Part shown: in pieces, positions 45,865 to 56,841 of the stretch | Layout of the letters: each line of letters starts with the position of its first letter | Position numbering within the stretch: the first letter of the stretch is position 1 | Origin: Xiphydria camelus | Taxonomy: Eukaryota > Arthropoda > Insecta > Hymenoptera > Xiphydriidae | Length of the DNA: 64,000 bases | NCBI GenBank assembly: GCA_963678675.1 | Contig: OY783197.1 | Location: 22,425,934 to 22,489,933 of the forward strand | Direction of reading: 5' to 3' | Notes under the pieces: generated by a model | What the model saw: the letters and a program-made list of their open reading frames with translations, nothing else | What the model was told of the DNA's origin: nothing | Databases searched by the model: none | Made by a program: the position numbers and the translations under genes

Positions 45865-46300
45865 TACAGGGTGTAACAGAGTAAGTGTTACAACGTGAAA
45901 CTGTAGATTCCTTGTGAAAAAAGAAAAAGATTTTTCCTCTTACAAAAATGTTCTGCGTGCTTTCGTTTTTGATATACAGGATGTCAAAGTTTTGAAAAAA
46001 AAATCGTTTTTCTTTAAACCTCGAACTATTTTTATCAGATTTGAGTGTTGACCCCTAATAACAAGTAGTTCGTGGTTTAAATAAGGTAAAACGGGGTGAG
46101 TTGGCGAATGAAGTCGGCCCCTCGTTTCCATTTCTTTCCATAGAAACGAGGGGCCAACTCCATTCGCCAACTCACCCTGTTTTACCTTATATCGAAAACG
46201 ACAGCCTGCAGAACATTTTTGTAAGAGGAAAAATCTTTTTCTTCTTTCATAAGGAATCTACAGTTTCACGTTGTAACACTTACTCTGTTACACCCTGTAT
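45865..46300. mobile_element. MITE family N with TACAGGGTGTAACAGAG ends
   Basis: The left TACAGGGTGTAACAGAGTAA and right TTACTCTGTTACACCCTGTA ends pair for about 100 bases (TTTTTCCTCTTACAAAAATG / CATTTTTGTAAGAGGAAAAA). It lies at a TA target, Tc1/mariner-like. It contains a further perfect-looking hairpin at 46081-46190. Confidence 0.85.
46081..46190. repeat. 110-bp near-perfect palindrome inside MITE N
   Basis: AAGGTAAAACGGGGTGAGTT...CGTTTCC (46083-46129) pairs with AGAAACGAGGGG...TGTTTTACCTT (46142-46188), with only three or four mismatches and a loop of about 12 bases. The high arm identity indicates a young or constrained hairpin. Confidence 0.88.
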
Positions 46301-47157
46301 ATCGCGGTGATACTAATTACTAAGGATCGTTAATCAGAATTCCGACCATCGCACAGTGGTTCTGAAATAGGTCAAAAGTCCATATTAATTCATAACTGTT
46401 TACTATGATGCTAAGTTCAGATACGTACATTTTTTGGTTTAAGTTATAGTTTGAAGCATGCTCTTGATTATTATATAACATTTTACATGCCATTCTTGTC
46501 CCATATTTTAATGTATTTAATTTTTACGGTGTCGCAGTCTTATTGTTACGAAATCAGTTTTCTCTATTTAAAACAATTTGCTTGGTTTCAGGTACGTTTT
46601 ATAAGTGTACGTTTTCAAGGATGCATATTTTGGAATAATACTAGGTACCAGTATAATACCTATATCTTTTTTAATTATTAAGCTGCTTTTGACTTTTATT
46701 GTAAGCATTAGGGAAATGTGCTTTTTGATAAATTATTTTTTCCAACTACTTTTCCTATTACCACCTCTGGAAAAAGTTCTTATATACAAGAGTATATCTT
46801 TTTATAACTAAGACACAAATTTACATCGCACAAATCAGTTATGTAAGTCATTAATATACTCATGACCGCGTTTGCTTAGATTGCCGGACTACTGTGTATC
46901 GTTTGTTGGAACACGCAAATTAATCAACTGTAAACTGCGGCACACTGTCACAGAAGTAGATACATAGGTTAGAATCGCCGTCCCGACCAGACCGACCGAG
47001 CAGACCGATTCTCCCGGGAACTACGTTCACCCGATTTTCGTACTCCCGCAGTTAGAGAATAGCGACTAGGAGTCTCCTTACTTTTCCAGTGAACTCCGCC
47101 CACTTCTCACGGGAACAGGCTTTCACTCAGTTATAGAATAGCCGTCCTGAGGTACTT

Positions 47158-48089
47158 CCGTAACTTTCGCCGGAGGACCATGACGCGGCGCGATCCGAAC
47201 GCGTTCAAATATCGGAGAGATTGACGGGTATTTTGATGTCGCCTCTGCCGATCGAATTGTCGCGCCTGCGGAGGAGCTTTCCTCTCGGCGGTGAGAGTCC
47301 GGAAAAAGCTGCGTACTCGTAGGTACACACGCACGTGTAAATTGTACATGAAGAGTTTCGTGAAATAAAGGATTCGGTATTTGGGATTTTCGATCTCGGT
47401 CGAGTGCGCGAGTACACTTCCGGTTGCGTGTGAATTATCGCGGCAATGCGAAGGGAAGGGATGCTGGCGAGGACGAATCCTGCGGAGAAGTGTTGAGAGG
47501 AGGCGCTAAAGGAAGAGAGGGACGGGCAGGTCCGAAGGACGTTGGATTAAAAGTGAGTGCGCGATTATGTATTCATTCTCGAATTAAAAAGTTATTTTTC
47601 CGTAAGAAATTACAATAGCTTTCCGCCTGCGACTTCATTCGCGTGGATATTGAGATAAATAGAAAATCCCATACAAATGATCATACCCTATTTTACCCCC
47701 TTGAGGAATACATTTCCAAAAATCCTGAAACACGTTTTTCTTGATTTCTTACCGAAAGGCCAAGTACCAATTTTCATGGATCAAGCTTCAGAAATGACGA
47801 ATTTTCATATAAACTTGCATCCCTTATTTTATCATCTCAGGGAAAAAATTTCGTAAAATCCTTTCTCAGTGGTTGTTGACGTCACAAAAGAAATCTACTG
47901 TCCGAATTTCATGTAATTAGCTTCAGAAGTTTCGACTCGGTGTTGATGAATCAGTCAATTAGTCAAGACGTGTTTTTTTATATGTACTTATAGATTTTAC
48001 CATCTTGTATCAATTTATTTACTGCACGTTTTAATTTTTCGGAGATTTTTAACGAGGGAGTGTGGAACGTCCAAAGGATTTCTTTCTAC
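47158..48089. other. Unique sequence; possible old repeat 47640-47975
   Basis: 47160-47560 is CpG-rich. From 47640 the text is AT-rich with phrases such as GTTGTTGACGTCACAAAAG and GATGAATCAGTCAATTAGTC that read like a decayed interspersed repeat, but no second copy is in this window. No gene. Confidence 0.35.
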
Positions 48090-48300
48090 AACATCGTGAC
48101 GTAATCGAAACGCCAGAGAGACGCACTTATGCCAAGTAACGAGTGTGAGAGAGATAGACTCACAGAACGATGATGTTACTGCATTTCAAAATGTCGTTTT
48201 CCAACTTAAATAAGGCCGAAAAAGAAAAATGAGAAAATACGGGGTGAATAATTTTGCCCACATTTTTCGAATCTGCGATAAAAAGAATTACTGAAAAACC
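48090..48300 (+). repeat. Dispersed repeat family K, copy K4 (core and right part)
   Basis: GAGACGCACTTATGCCAAG, AAATGTCGTTTTCCAACTTA, TAAGGCCGAAAAAGAAAAAT and GGGTGAATAATTTTGCCCAC match K1 and K5. The left AT-rich part is absent. Confidence 0.8.
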
Positions 48301-48487
48301 GAATTGCAGGATGTAGGATTTATTAGATACAGGATCTGTTTCATAGTTCCTACCGTCCTTTGTCCTCGGTCGCATAAAGCGGGAAAGCGAAGGGGAGGTT
48401 ATTGTCGAGCAGGGAGGCCAATAAAATTGTTTGGAACGTTAAGGGGAGCAGAGGGGGAGGCGTAATCGGAAGCCTGCTGAAATCGCC

Positions 48488-48970
48488 ATTGAAAGGGTTT
48501 TACGTCATTCCAAATTATTTAACTCCAATTATCTATTAAATTGTAATTAACAAGGCTTTATATCGATTTATGATGAACGTCACCAGAGTGCGGCCATTAT
48601 TCCAGCACTCTCCAGTGATTACCACAGTGGTACCATTAAATATTGCGATGCGGCGTAGATCGAAGCGACTATTATTTATCCCATCTGGGAAATATTGAGG
48701 AAAGAGATCGAATGTGCAATGCTATTACAAAATCGAACAAGCGAGGGGCACAATAAAGTGTAACAAGCTCGATGCAATCGCGTTTGGAAAGGGTTTTGAG
48801 CAATGCGAATGCGTTCAATTTTAATTACCGGTATAACTAATAGAAGCTTTGCGTACCTTTGTGATTAATTTCGCCAGAGTACGGTTGTTTCATTTCCCCG
48901 TTACACCACTTTCCAATGGTTTCCACTGTATTTTCAGTAAATATTACTTCAAACCGTATTTTGTTAATAC
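48488..48970. repeat. Ancient direct duplication, period about 300 bp
   Basis: GAAAGGGTTTT starts copies at about 48490 and 48788. GTCACCAGAGTGCGG (48579) corresponds to TTCGCCAGAGTACGG (48873), and CCAGTGATTACCACAGTGGTACC to CCAATGGTTTCCACTGTATTTTC. Identity is patchy, with a shared central block. Flanks are single-copy. No coding frame. Confidence 0.55.
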
Positions 48971-49793
48971 GAGTTGTGGATCTGTATCCAACCAAATTAA
49001 TTTATTCACCTACATATATTAACGTGACATTTACATGGAAAACGCTTAAAATGTATTGTTAAATAATTTTAGGAAATATTGTAAGTGGTTGCGCGGCCTT
49101 TATTTTGATATAATGTGTACAGGTCATTATAAATTCTCTTTCGTATTACGACTTCCATCACATTTGGACATCTCGGGTAATTGAGCACATTTGCTGTAAA
49201 AAACTGCCACGTGTGGCAGATAAAAAATGCATAAAGGTTGCCATTTCGCGCGTACAAAAATATGTAAAGAGGATGTCTAAGTAGCCTCGGGTTACGGTAA
49301 GTTGCGTCCGGTGAGTGTGGAAAAAACCGAAGGGAAGAAAACGAAGGGCGGGAGGATAGGGCGGAAAATGGACGGGACAACTTTGAGAGTGCCCTCTCTT
49401 TCCGTTGTCCTTTGGAAGGAGGAAGATAGAGACGAGTTAAAGAGAGAGAGAGAGAGAGTTACCGTATATCTTTATAATTTTACAGGGGCGCGTTCCGGCC
49501 CGTAAAGCGTATTCCCGAGAGCACCGCGATAAAATGTTTTTTAAAATTTAAATCCCTCCGCGCAGGGTCATCCGAAAGAGCATTTCCAAGGGAACGTTAT
49601 ACTCACAGACGTGGTACACGAGATGTAATACAAATCCGATAGTCGAATATATTATTATGTGCACCTCATTCGATAATGGAAAAGCGGTATATATATGCTT
49701 TACATTTACTTTCAAATTTCTATATAATAAAATGGCGCGATAAAAATGATAGCTGTGCTACGTAGTTACTGCCGCTGGTATATATACCGAGAG
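48971..49793. other. Unique sequence with short (GA)n at 49439-49458
   Basis: AT-rich left, GA microsatellite in the middle, nothing recognised as exon. Confidence 0.4.
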
Positions 49794-50361
49794 AAATCAT
49801 TGCTGGGTACCATAACATTTCTTTCTTCAGTCAACAACATTGTACAGTTCCGCCCAAAAAAGAAGTTTATTAATAGTTAATAAATGTCATTCAAAATACG
49901 GTGAAATAAATACAGCGTTAGGGCAAGAAAATATATGTTAATTATATTAAAACGTTTATTTCATTCAAATGGTTGCCTCAAAGGATTTAATTTTGTTAAA
50001 AAAAATATATTTTAACGATTAACAAATATTTACCTGGTTCGATAAAATGTTTATTTCGCTATATTTAAACAATTATTTGTTGACTATAAATAAACTGTTT
50101 TTTTTTAGTAGAGGATCAAGCCAGGATTTTTCTCGTGCAAGGAAATATTTTATAGGCTTGAATAATTCTTTTTTTTTTTCGCGCAAGAAGAATTTCTTGT
50201 CCCAACGAAGGTCAAGAATACTTGAGTTAAGAGAGAAAAAAATACATATATATACTCGTATATACTTCAACTAAGAATCCGTATTCTTGAACATTTTTAA
50301 GATTATATTCTCTTCATCAAAAAATATTTTGTTGACACCAGCAATTATTTCTCTCAGTATA
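49794..50361. mobile_element. MITE family D, copy D4, interrupted by F2
   Basis: TACCGAGAGAAATCATTGCT at the left, AGCAATTATTTCTCTCAGTATA at the right. D interior after the insert: GATCAAGCCAGGATTTTTCT, ATAGGCTTGAATAATTC, TTTTCGCGCAAGAAGAATTT. The F element occupies 49856-50107. Confidence 0.85.
49856..50107. mobile_element. MITE family F, copy F2, inserted in D4
   Basis: AAGTTTATTAATAGTTAATA at the left and TATAAATAAACTGTTTTTTT at the right. ACGGTGAAATAAATACAG, TCAAATGGTTGCCTCAAAGG and TTCGCTATATTTAAAC match F1b. Confidence 0.8.
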
Positions 50362-50451
50362 GCACGATTACTATCTCGAATAACAATCGAATCTGCCGAA
50401 GGGATTAGAAAATCATCAACCCTTGCCAAAAGTCAGCTTATAGGGCCGGTT

Positions 50452-50579
50452 TTACCAACACAGTATAAACGCGGTATAGCGCTAAACTGAGAATAACCAG
50501 CAATAAGCCTTATGGTTATTTTCAGTATAGCGCTATACCGCGTTTATACCTGTTGGTAAAACCGGCCCTTACCCGGGTT
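50452..50579. mobile_element. 128-bp near-perfect palindromic MITE
   Basis: AGGGCCGGTTTTACCAACA (50452-50470) is exactly mirrored by TGTTGGTAAAACCGGCCCT (50561-50579). Next inward, GTATAAACGCGGTATAGCGC / GCGCTATACCGCGTTTATAC pair perfectly. Loop about 13 bases. Confidence 0.9.
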
Positions 50580-51902
50580 AACCAATCCACACGCAAACAC
50601 GTGTAAAAGGTGTCGCGACGCCGACTTAGTTCTGCTCATATCGGGTGCTCTAGAATCTGTTATTTCCATCGCACGATCATCCCCATTAGGTACCGTATCG
50701 CGAACACGGGTCGATCCGCAGCGAGCAGCTACTCGAGCGGGATTTGCATTTAATCTAAATTAATGAGGCACCGGGCAAGGAGCGATCCTAAAAAAGCAAC
50801 CATTTAATCTAAAAGAGAAAGAGAGAGCGAGGGCCGGACAGAGATACATATTGAGAGAGAAGTTTAAACCGAGTAAAGGAGAGAGGGAAGTTTGAATAAA
50901 CGAGCGAGGAGACGTCCTGTAAATCAGGGATGAACCTTGCTGCGACCGTTTATCTTTTAAATTACAATGCCGTGTGTCATCACCACTTTCTGTACCTCAC
51001 AGTGACGTCGCTGTACTGCAACCAGAGTTCATTTTTTCTTCAATCCTGCACCCCTCTCCCACTAAAACGAGGAGGGAACGCTCAACGACGTGATGACACA
51101 GTTTTAATTCCCTTCGCGCGCGCGCGCGCGCGCGGGAGACAGCGTTCACCCCTGCAATTCGTCCGTGTATGACAGCCACCCCCTACAACTTTTAACGGAG
51201 GGGCTTATACTCTCTGCAACGACACATCGCACGTCTCGCCGTTATCCACCCTGACCAGGTGGAACGGGCGCTCGAGATACCCACAGGTAGATTTGCGGAG
51301 GCGGAAGGGTGGTCGGGGGTTGCCTAAATTTACGCAGGCGCCGGTACACACGCGCGCTAGGCCCTTTACGGTCGGTTTGGGTTTGGACTGCTTTTATTAT
51401 CGCGTTTTTGGACGATGCGGACGGAGATGCGGGGGAGGGTTGGTGGCCTCCGGGTCCCGAGGGTGAGATCCCGTGGACACTCAGTGCTCCCGGAGGAGCG
51501 GTACCGCGCTGAGCTTTCCTATTGAGAAAAATTCAAAATTCTCTCCCTCCGCGGAAGGCCCGCGCCCCATCCCTCGACCTTGTCCCTGCGATTCCACGTG
51601 TGAGTTTGAGTGTGGATACAGTCAACTTCCCGGACTGACTCGAGAAAACGTGGGCGTTCGTCGTATGTCTTGGAAGGGATCGGGAGGGTCGCTTTTGCAT
51701 TTTCCATTAATTATTTTCTTTTATCGGAGGTAAAATTTAAACTCGTAAAGAGGGCTGTTTACCAAATAATTCGTAATTGAGGTATTTCCATTGTGTGGGT
51801 CGTTTCCACTCTGCGCGAAACGGACGATACTTATCGTTTCCTGCCATTTTCTCGCGAGCAACATTGCCTGAATTATTTGGGAAAGATATTTCAAGTTTCT
51901 CA
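50580..51902. other. CpG-rich unique sequence
   Basis: Short overlapping open frames only. The region contains the alternating CG run at 51115-51134. No gene recognised. Confidence 0.4.
51115..51134. repeat. (CG)10 alternating run
   Basis: Twenty bases of strict CG alternation, one of three such runs in the window. Confidence 0.95.
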
Positions 51903-52108
51903 TACACATTGAGAGAAATAGTTGCTGGTGCCAAGAAAACATTTCCTTCAATCAAAGACGTGATATAATTCTAGAATTAAGCTGTGATTTTCTTTGCGTA
52001 AGAAAATATTTGTCAGGCTGGAGTAATTGTTTTTTCCTTTCGTGTAGAAAGAAATTCTCATTCCAACGCGAAGATATCTATCCTTGAATTAAGTGCATAA
52101 TTTTATAC
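51903..52108. mobile_element. MITE family D, copy D5 (right end lost)
   Basis: TACACATTGAGAGAAATAGT, GGTGCCAAGAAAACATTTCC, CAATCAAAGACGTGATATAA and CAGGCTGGAGTAATTG match the D left half. The right terminus is absent, and unrelated AT-rich sequence follows from about 52110. Confidence 0.8.
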
Positions 52109-53496
52109 CGACTGTATTTTTAATTACAATAACCCCAATATTATTGTAACTTTAATGTTATAATATTATCACTAGAATTTCAAACGTTATAATCAATTAT
52201 AGACTATTATATTTCGTTAAGCTTAGTACTTACCATCTCTTCCTCCTCAAAGCGCTTGAATATAGATACGAGCATTTTTTTCCCTTTTACCAAAAGATAA
52301 AAAAGCAAGGGTAGTTTCAATCTATAAGGCGGGAGGAGCACTGCTCTATAAATATGATCCACCTAAGGCATCGCATCGCCGGAGGTGACAGCTATGACAG
52401 CAATATTTCGTAGCTAACAGTAGCTAAATATAACGCAGTCGTCATAGCTGAACAATCCGTTTGTACGATTCACACTTTTTTTTCCAGTGTATATCACGTC
52501 CCTTTATGGTAGCGTAACGAGCGGAGAAGCTCGGACACCGGGGCAAAAGTGTCCTTATCTCGCTTTTCCGTTCGGCTACCCGGAAGCGAGGGGACGGGGA
52601 CTTCCAACGAGAATCGAGAAGGTGGCATGGAAGAGCAGCTATCGAGTATACACGAACGTGCCCACATGCCGCTCACGCTCTCGCCATTAGAGTTACCGTA
52701 AAGGGATTTGAACTAACCCAATTTAGCGACTGGTAACTTCGTCTCTCCGCTGTGTGTTTGTTCGTTACCCTTCTATAACCTTATAACCTCCAGTTGCTTC
52801 GATCGTCTAACTGTAGGCGAAGGCATACTTATATAACGCAGTCGCGTCGCGACAAAAACCACGGGCATCCGCTTTACCGATTCTTGCTTTTGATTCCTGG
52901 ATCTAACAGTTTCCGTCTCTCTCTCTCTTTCTCTGTCTCCATTTCTCATTCCTTCGTCCTTTTCTCCTCTTCAACCTCCACGCCTTGTAACCTCTTCTCC
53001 GCCTTTTCTCTCATCTCGTACGCGGCGCCAAGGGGATGAATTCCGCCTCGCCTCTTTCCCATGCAGAGCGGCGATGCGGAACGCCTACCGGAATTCGTAA
53101 GAGGAATATTGCGAGGCGATTCGCGCGAAAAGTCGTAATGCGCGAAATCAAACTACCTCCCCTTCTTCGACTCGACGCGCGACCTCGGTATGCACACGTA
53201 TATTCGAAAATTCGAAGAGTATCGCTCGAATTTTCCTCACGAGGATATTTCACGTGTCCCGAGTGGAAATTCTCGCTCTCTCCTGTTAGCCTCTGGAGTC
53301 TATATTCTTTTGTCAAAGTCCACTACCGTCAAAATACCAGCTTCACGCTGACCTCTTAGCCCTGCTTTTCGTTCAAATGATAGGTTAGATAGGCTGAGTG
53401 CAGGTCGAAATCAGCCTTCTCTCAACCTCTAAACGGAATAAACGGAAACAATTGCCTGTTGGAGGTTGACAGTAGGTTGGCGAACGTATTCCAGTC
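52109..53496. other. Unique sequence
   Basis: AT-rich to 52300, then CpG-rich 52490-53350 with a CT-rich tract at 52914-52940. Open frames on both strands at 53011-53359 overlap; no gene seen. Confidence 0.4.
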
Positions 53497-53692
53497 TACA
53501 CTGAGAAAAAAAAAGATTAAAATTTATTCTGTTAGAAGGATAATCTGAGTACGAAAGGTAAAACAGATCAAAAATTATCCTTCCAGGGTATAAAATTTAA
53601 CCTTCCTTAGGATAATTTTTGATCTGTTTTACCTTTCGTACTCAGATTATCCTTCTGACAGAATAATGTTTAATCTTTTTTTTCTCAGTGTA
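53497..53692. mobile_element. 196-bp fully palindromic MITE with TACACTGAG ends
   Basis: TACACTGAGAAAAAAAAAG at the left and TTTTTTTCTCAGTGTA at the right. The arms pair along almost the whole length (GGATAATCTGAGTACGAAAG / CTTTCGTACTCAGATTATCC, AAACAGATCAAAAATTATCC / GGATAATTTTTGATCTGTTT). Flanked by TA. Little arm divergence suggests recent origin. Confidence 0.92.
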
Positions 53693-54197
53693 ACATCTTT
53701 TAGCCTTACACAGAAAGAAATGGAGCCTCAAATTATAAGAAATTGTATTATACATAAATATTTGAATTAAAAATAGTAATATCAAAAGGTCATCAATCGT
53801 GATAAAGCAAACCGCAATGTTTGCGAAACGTCGTGGTTACCACCCGGAAGTCTAGAGAGTAATAAAATTCACAACTATAATGACATTGACCGCGAAAGTC
53901 TAAAATTTTTTATTAGTATATAGTAAACCTGAAACAGATTGACGATTTATAATGTTTAAGTGATCAACTTATAAGCCATTTAGTAAAACTCATTATATTA
54001 GTAATGAACACTTCAATGTTATTATCTCAAACACTATAAGTATTATAGTAAATTTGTAACTACATGTATAGTGAAACTTACTTTATTTCGAATTTTCCTA
54101 GTTTTAAAAGTTTATAAATTTATAGTGATGCGTAATGTGCAATGAGTATTCGTTAAGTAACATTTCGAGATTTTAATTGCAGCAGTGTAATTTTTAC
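53693..54197. other. AT-rich unique sequence
   Basis: No exon or repeat copy recognised. Several short TTATAAG/CTTATAA-type words occur. Confidence 0.35.
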
Positions 54198-54479
54198 TTA
54201 ACCCTCAAACGCTACAAAAAACCTCCGAATTTTTCGTTCCCGCTACATGGGTCCATAAAGATCCGAGGAAAGTTTAAACTGCAATATCTTGTGTTCAAAT
54301 TGACATAACTAATTTTAGCTCAGTCTTACCTTAATGAACATATTACATTTACATTTACTTACCACTGTGTATTGCTTATAACAAATATTTTGCAAACAAA
54401 TTTTACTGGGTTTTGAAGATACAGCACATTGAAATAAACGCTCGGGTCCTATGGGACCCATTGTAGCGTTTGAGGGTTA
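54198..54479. mobile_element. piggyBac-like MITE, 282 bp
   Basis: TTAA at 54198 followed by CCCTCAAACGCTACA. The right end TGTAGCGTTTGAGGG is its exact complement, followed by TTAC, a one-base-decayed target copy. GGGTCCATA and TGGGACCCA lie subterminally, as in the element at 2873. No transposase. Confidence 0.88.
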
Positions 54480-56100
54480 CAACTGAGTCCCGTTTTTCTC
54501 CGAGTGTTTGACGTTCCTCAACCCATAATTTATAACATCGAAAAGTAGGCTGAACAGAGGCCGAGAATTTCGACTCGACTATCTTCGCGCTGCGAAGAGG
54601 TCGATGGCCGTCATCGATATTTTCATTTTCGAGCACGTCGACGGGCCCCGTCGATGAAGGGAAGTTGACAAGCTTTTACGAGGGAGGGGTCGGCAGACTT
54701 TCCAAATCCATCCCCCTATCGCGAGGAGCACTGCTCGAATCGCTACCGTAAACCCCTCCCCCGCGCTCCGCTACACTACCCCGTCTCTTTCTCGTGAAGC
54801 CATTGGAGCTTTATTTACAACCTTTATAAACCCGTAACGGTGCGTGACGAACCTCCGGACGACGCTGCCGTGGAGGTCGAGTTTACGCTCGTCCTTAACA
54901 GCCCCACCTGTCCCCTTATATCTCGTCCGCCTTAGAACGGCGCGGTCAGGCGGTTACTACTTAGCGGCACCGAGAGAACTTTTATCGCGTAGTCGCGGGT
55001 ATTCAGGCGCTGCGAAATTCGAACGAGAGCCGAAACGACGGGTAGCGGCGGGCGAACCAGCTGCGGCGATTAACCGAGGTGCGACGGCCAATTAACGGTG
55101 AACCGAGCTAATATACTCCCGCCGCGTCCACGAGGGCCGATGATCCAACAGCGCCAGCAACGCTGCGCAAGCTGCTGCTTATGTAACTTCAGCGACGGAA
55201 ATCCAACGTCATGAATCCACACCCTCCGTTGGCCCTGCGCTTCGATTATTTGCCTACGCTGGTAGACGATACGCAGGAGGCCATCCAACGTTGTTCCCGC
55301 GTTTCCGGTGTAGCTTCGTTTCCGCGATATCTTCGTTGGACCACTTTGTGACGCGTTGGTCATTGATATTTCTCGCTTTTTCCTCTGAGCTATAACGACA
55401 ACGCGAATGATAGTTTGCTCGGTTCTTTTTTCCTCCCGTCACTCTCCGGTCCGCTACTGCACCGTCGCGAAGTCGACAGACCGCGGCCATTCGCGAAGCC
55501 CGATAAAAACAAACGGGCGAAGGGGTGACGAGGGAAGTACACGCGGAGGCTAGGTCGAAGAGGAGAGGGGTGAGCGAGAGAGAGGGCGGATTTTACGAAC
55601 AAAATTGCGACACGCAATTTACAAGTGAAATCGCCGTGGTCCATAAAGTGCAGGCACGCGTCGGAGTGATGCAGTCAACCCTCCGCTGCAGTTTTCTTCT
55701 TTTTTCATCCCCCCGATCTCCACCCTCCTTTTTCCTCGTTCCATCGGACTGTTACTCTTCGAGTCGAGAGAACGTCAGTACGAAACAATGGCCGACCGAA
55801 GAGTTTCACGTCCGGTTCGTTAAGCTAAACGGACTCGAATTTGCATTTAACGGTGTGGCTTGTGTTTAAATATGTATAGGTAAATATATTCACATTGGAC
55901 TGCAGAACGGTCGAATACGAGAGGATATTGCGAAGCGCGGAATATCCACATTGCCGTGTTGCTGGGGTTAATTCTTTCCTGCATTATTATTATTATTTTA
56001 TCGCATCTTTACAATATCACGATAATTGAAACTGTCGGTCTTGTATGTTCGCGCCATTGCAGTTATCACGTAATTATCGCACAACTACGGCAACTTCGTT
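54480..56100. other. CpG-rich unique sequence upstream of the receptor gene
   Basis: Overlapping open frames on both strands at 54844-55869 without domains. 55860-56100 is AT-rich. May include distal promoter or leader exons of the receptor, but none can be shown. Confidence 0.35.
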
Positions 56101-56450
56101 GAAATTTTAGAATTTTAAAAAAGGGTTTTTAACACTCTGCGGTGAAATTCATTTCTACTGGATGGAAATATTCGTGTATAGACGGCTTCACGTTCGAACA
56201 ATCGATCCGACTGTAATGCGCGCTTTGGGAATTTTAGAATTTCAAAAAAGGGTAACTAATTCTGCAGTAATGTTTCTAATTACGCATTTTCCTCGAGGAT
56301 AGATACGATTTCGTACATCTGCGTGAAATTCATTTCCATTCGATGGAAATACTCGCGTACAGACAACTACACGTTCGAACAAATCAATTCTTCCGCCATG
56401 CACTTCGAGCCATCTCGATCAATCGATCCGACTGTTACGCGTGCTCTGGT
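56101..56450. repeat. Tandem duplication 0.7 kb upstream of the receptor start
   Basis: GAAATTTTAGAATTTTAAAA (56101) recurs as GGAATTTTAGAATTTCAAAA (56228). GTGAAATTCATTTCTACTGG (56142) recurs as GTGAAATTCATTTCCATTCG (56323). CACGTTCGAACAA and ATCGATCCGACTGT also occur twice; in the second copy they are separated by about 37 extra bases. Confidence 0.8.
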
Positions 56451-56841
56451 AATTACAGTCGTTAGCTGTGCCAAAGGGGAATTCATACCACCCGGAAGAA
56501 CGAGCGCACCACGCCTTGAGCGAAACGAGTATCTAGATACGCGCTTTCGACGGTCGTCCATTAGGCTAATAGGACCCATCAGATATCCGCGTATCCGCGC
56601 ATAAAACGGATGCTGCGCAAGCGTCCATTCGATGTCCGCCAAACGACCGTCGATAAGTGCGATGACGGAGAGATGTTCATTTGGCGCCCTCGTCGGAGCG
56701 CACCGTGCGAACGCAGCCCACGCAACGCGAGATGGATGCGTGCGCGCGCGACGCGGAAGTCGGCGAATCGATTCCGTTGATTCCTCGTCTTTAACTTTGA
56801 ATCGTCCGCCGTTAACTTTCGAACTTTACCCCTTCTGTTTC

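Larger units (their letters stand above)
43769..47144. mobile_element. Giant foldback structure, about 3.3 kb, arms about 1 kb
   Basis: The left arm (43881-44910) and right arm (about 46228-47144) are inverted copies, mostly near-identical: GATACACAGTGGTCCGGC / GCCGGACTACTGTGTATC, and 44355-44835 matches 46300-46790 almost base for base. The left arm has about 130 extra AT-rich bases near 44223-44355. The outer parts carry a recurring CTATTCTSTAACTG motif at 43771, 43881 and 43942 on the left, and complemented at 47047 and 47128 on the right. The loop (44911-45864) is unique. Mirror-image open frames (44322-44537 and 46605-46811) come from the arms. No transposase seen. Confidence 0.85.

Noticed and set aside
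44322..46811. Two near-identical ~70-residue hydrophobic frames on opposite strands (44322-44537 and 46605-46811)
   Set aside because: They are mirror images produced by the inverted arms of the giant foldback; low-complexity hydrophobic text from AT-rich DNA, no start context or domain.
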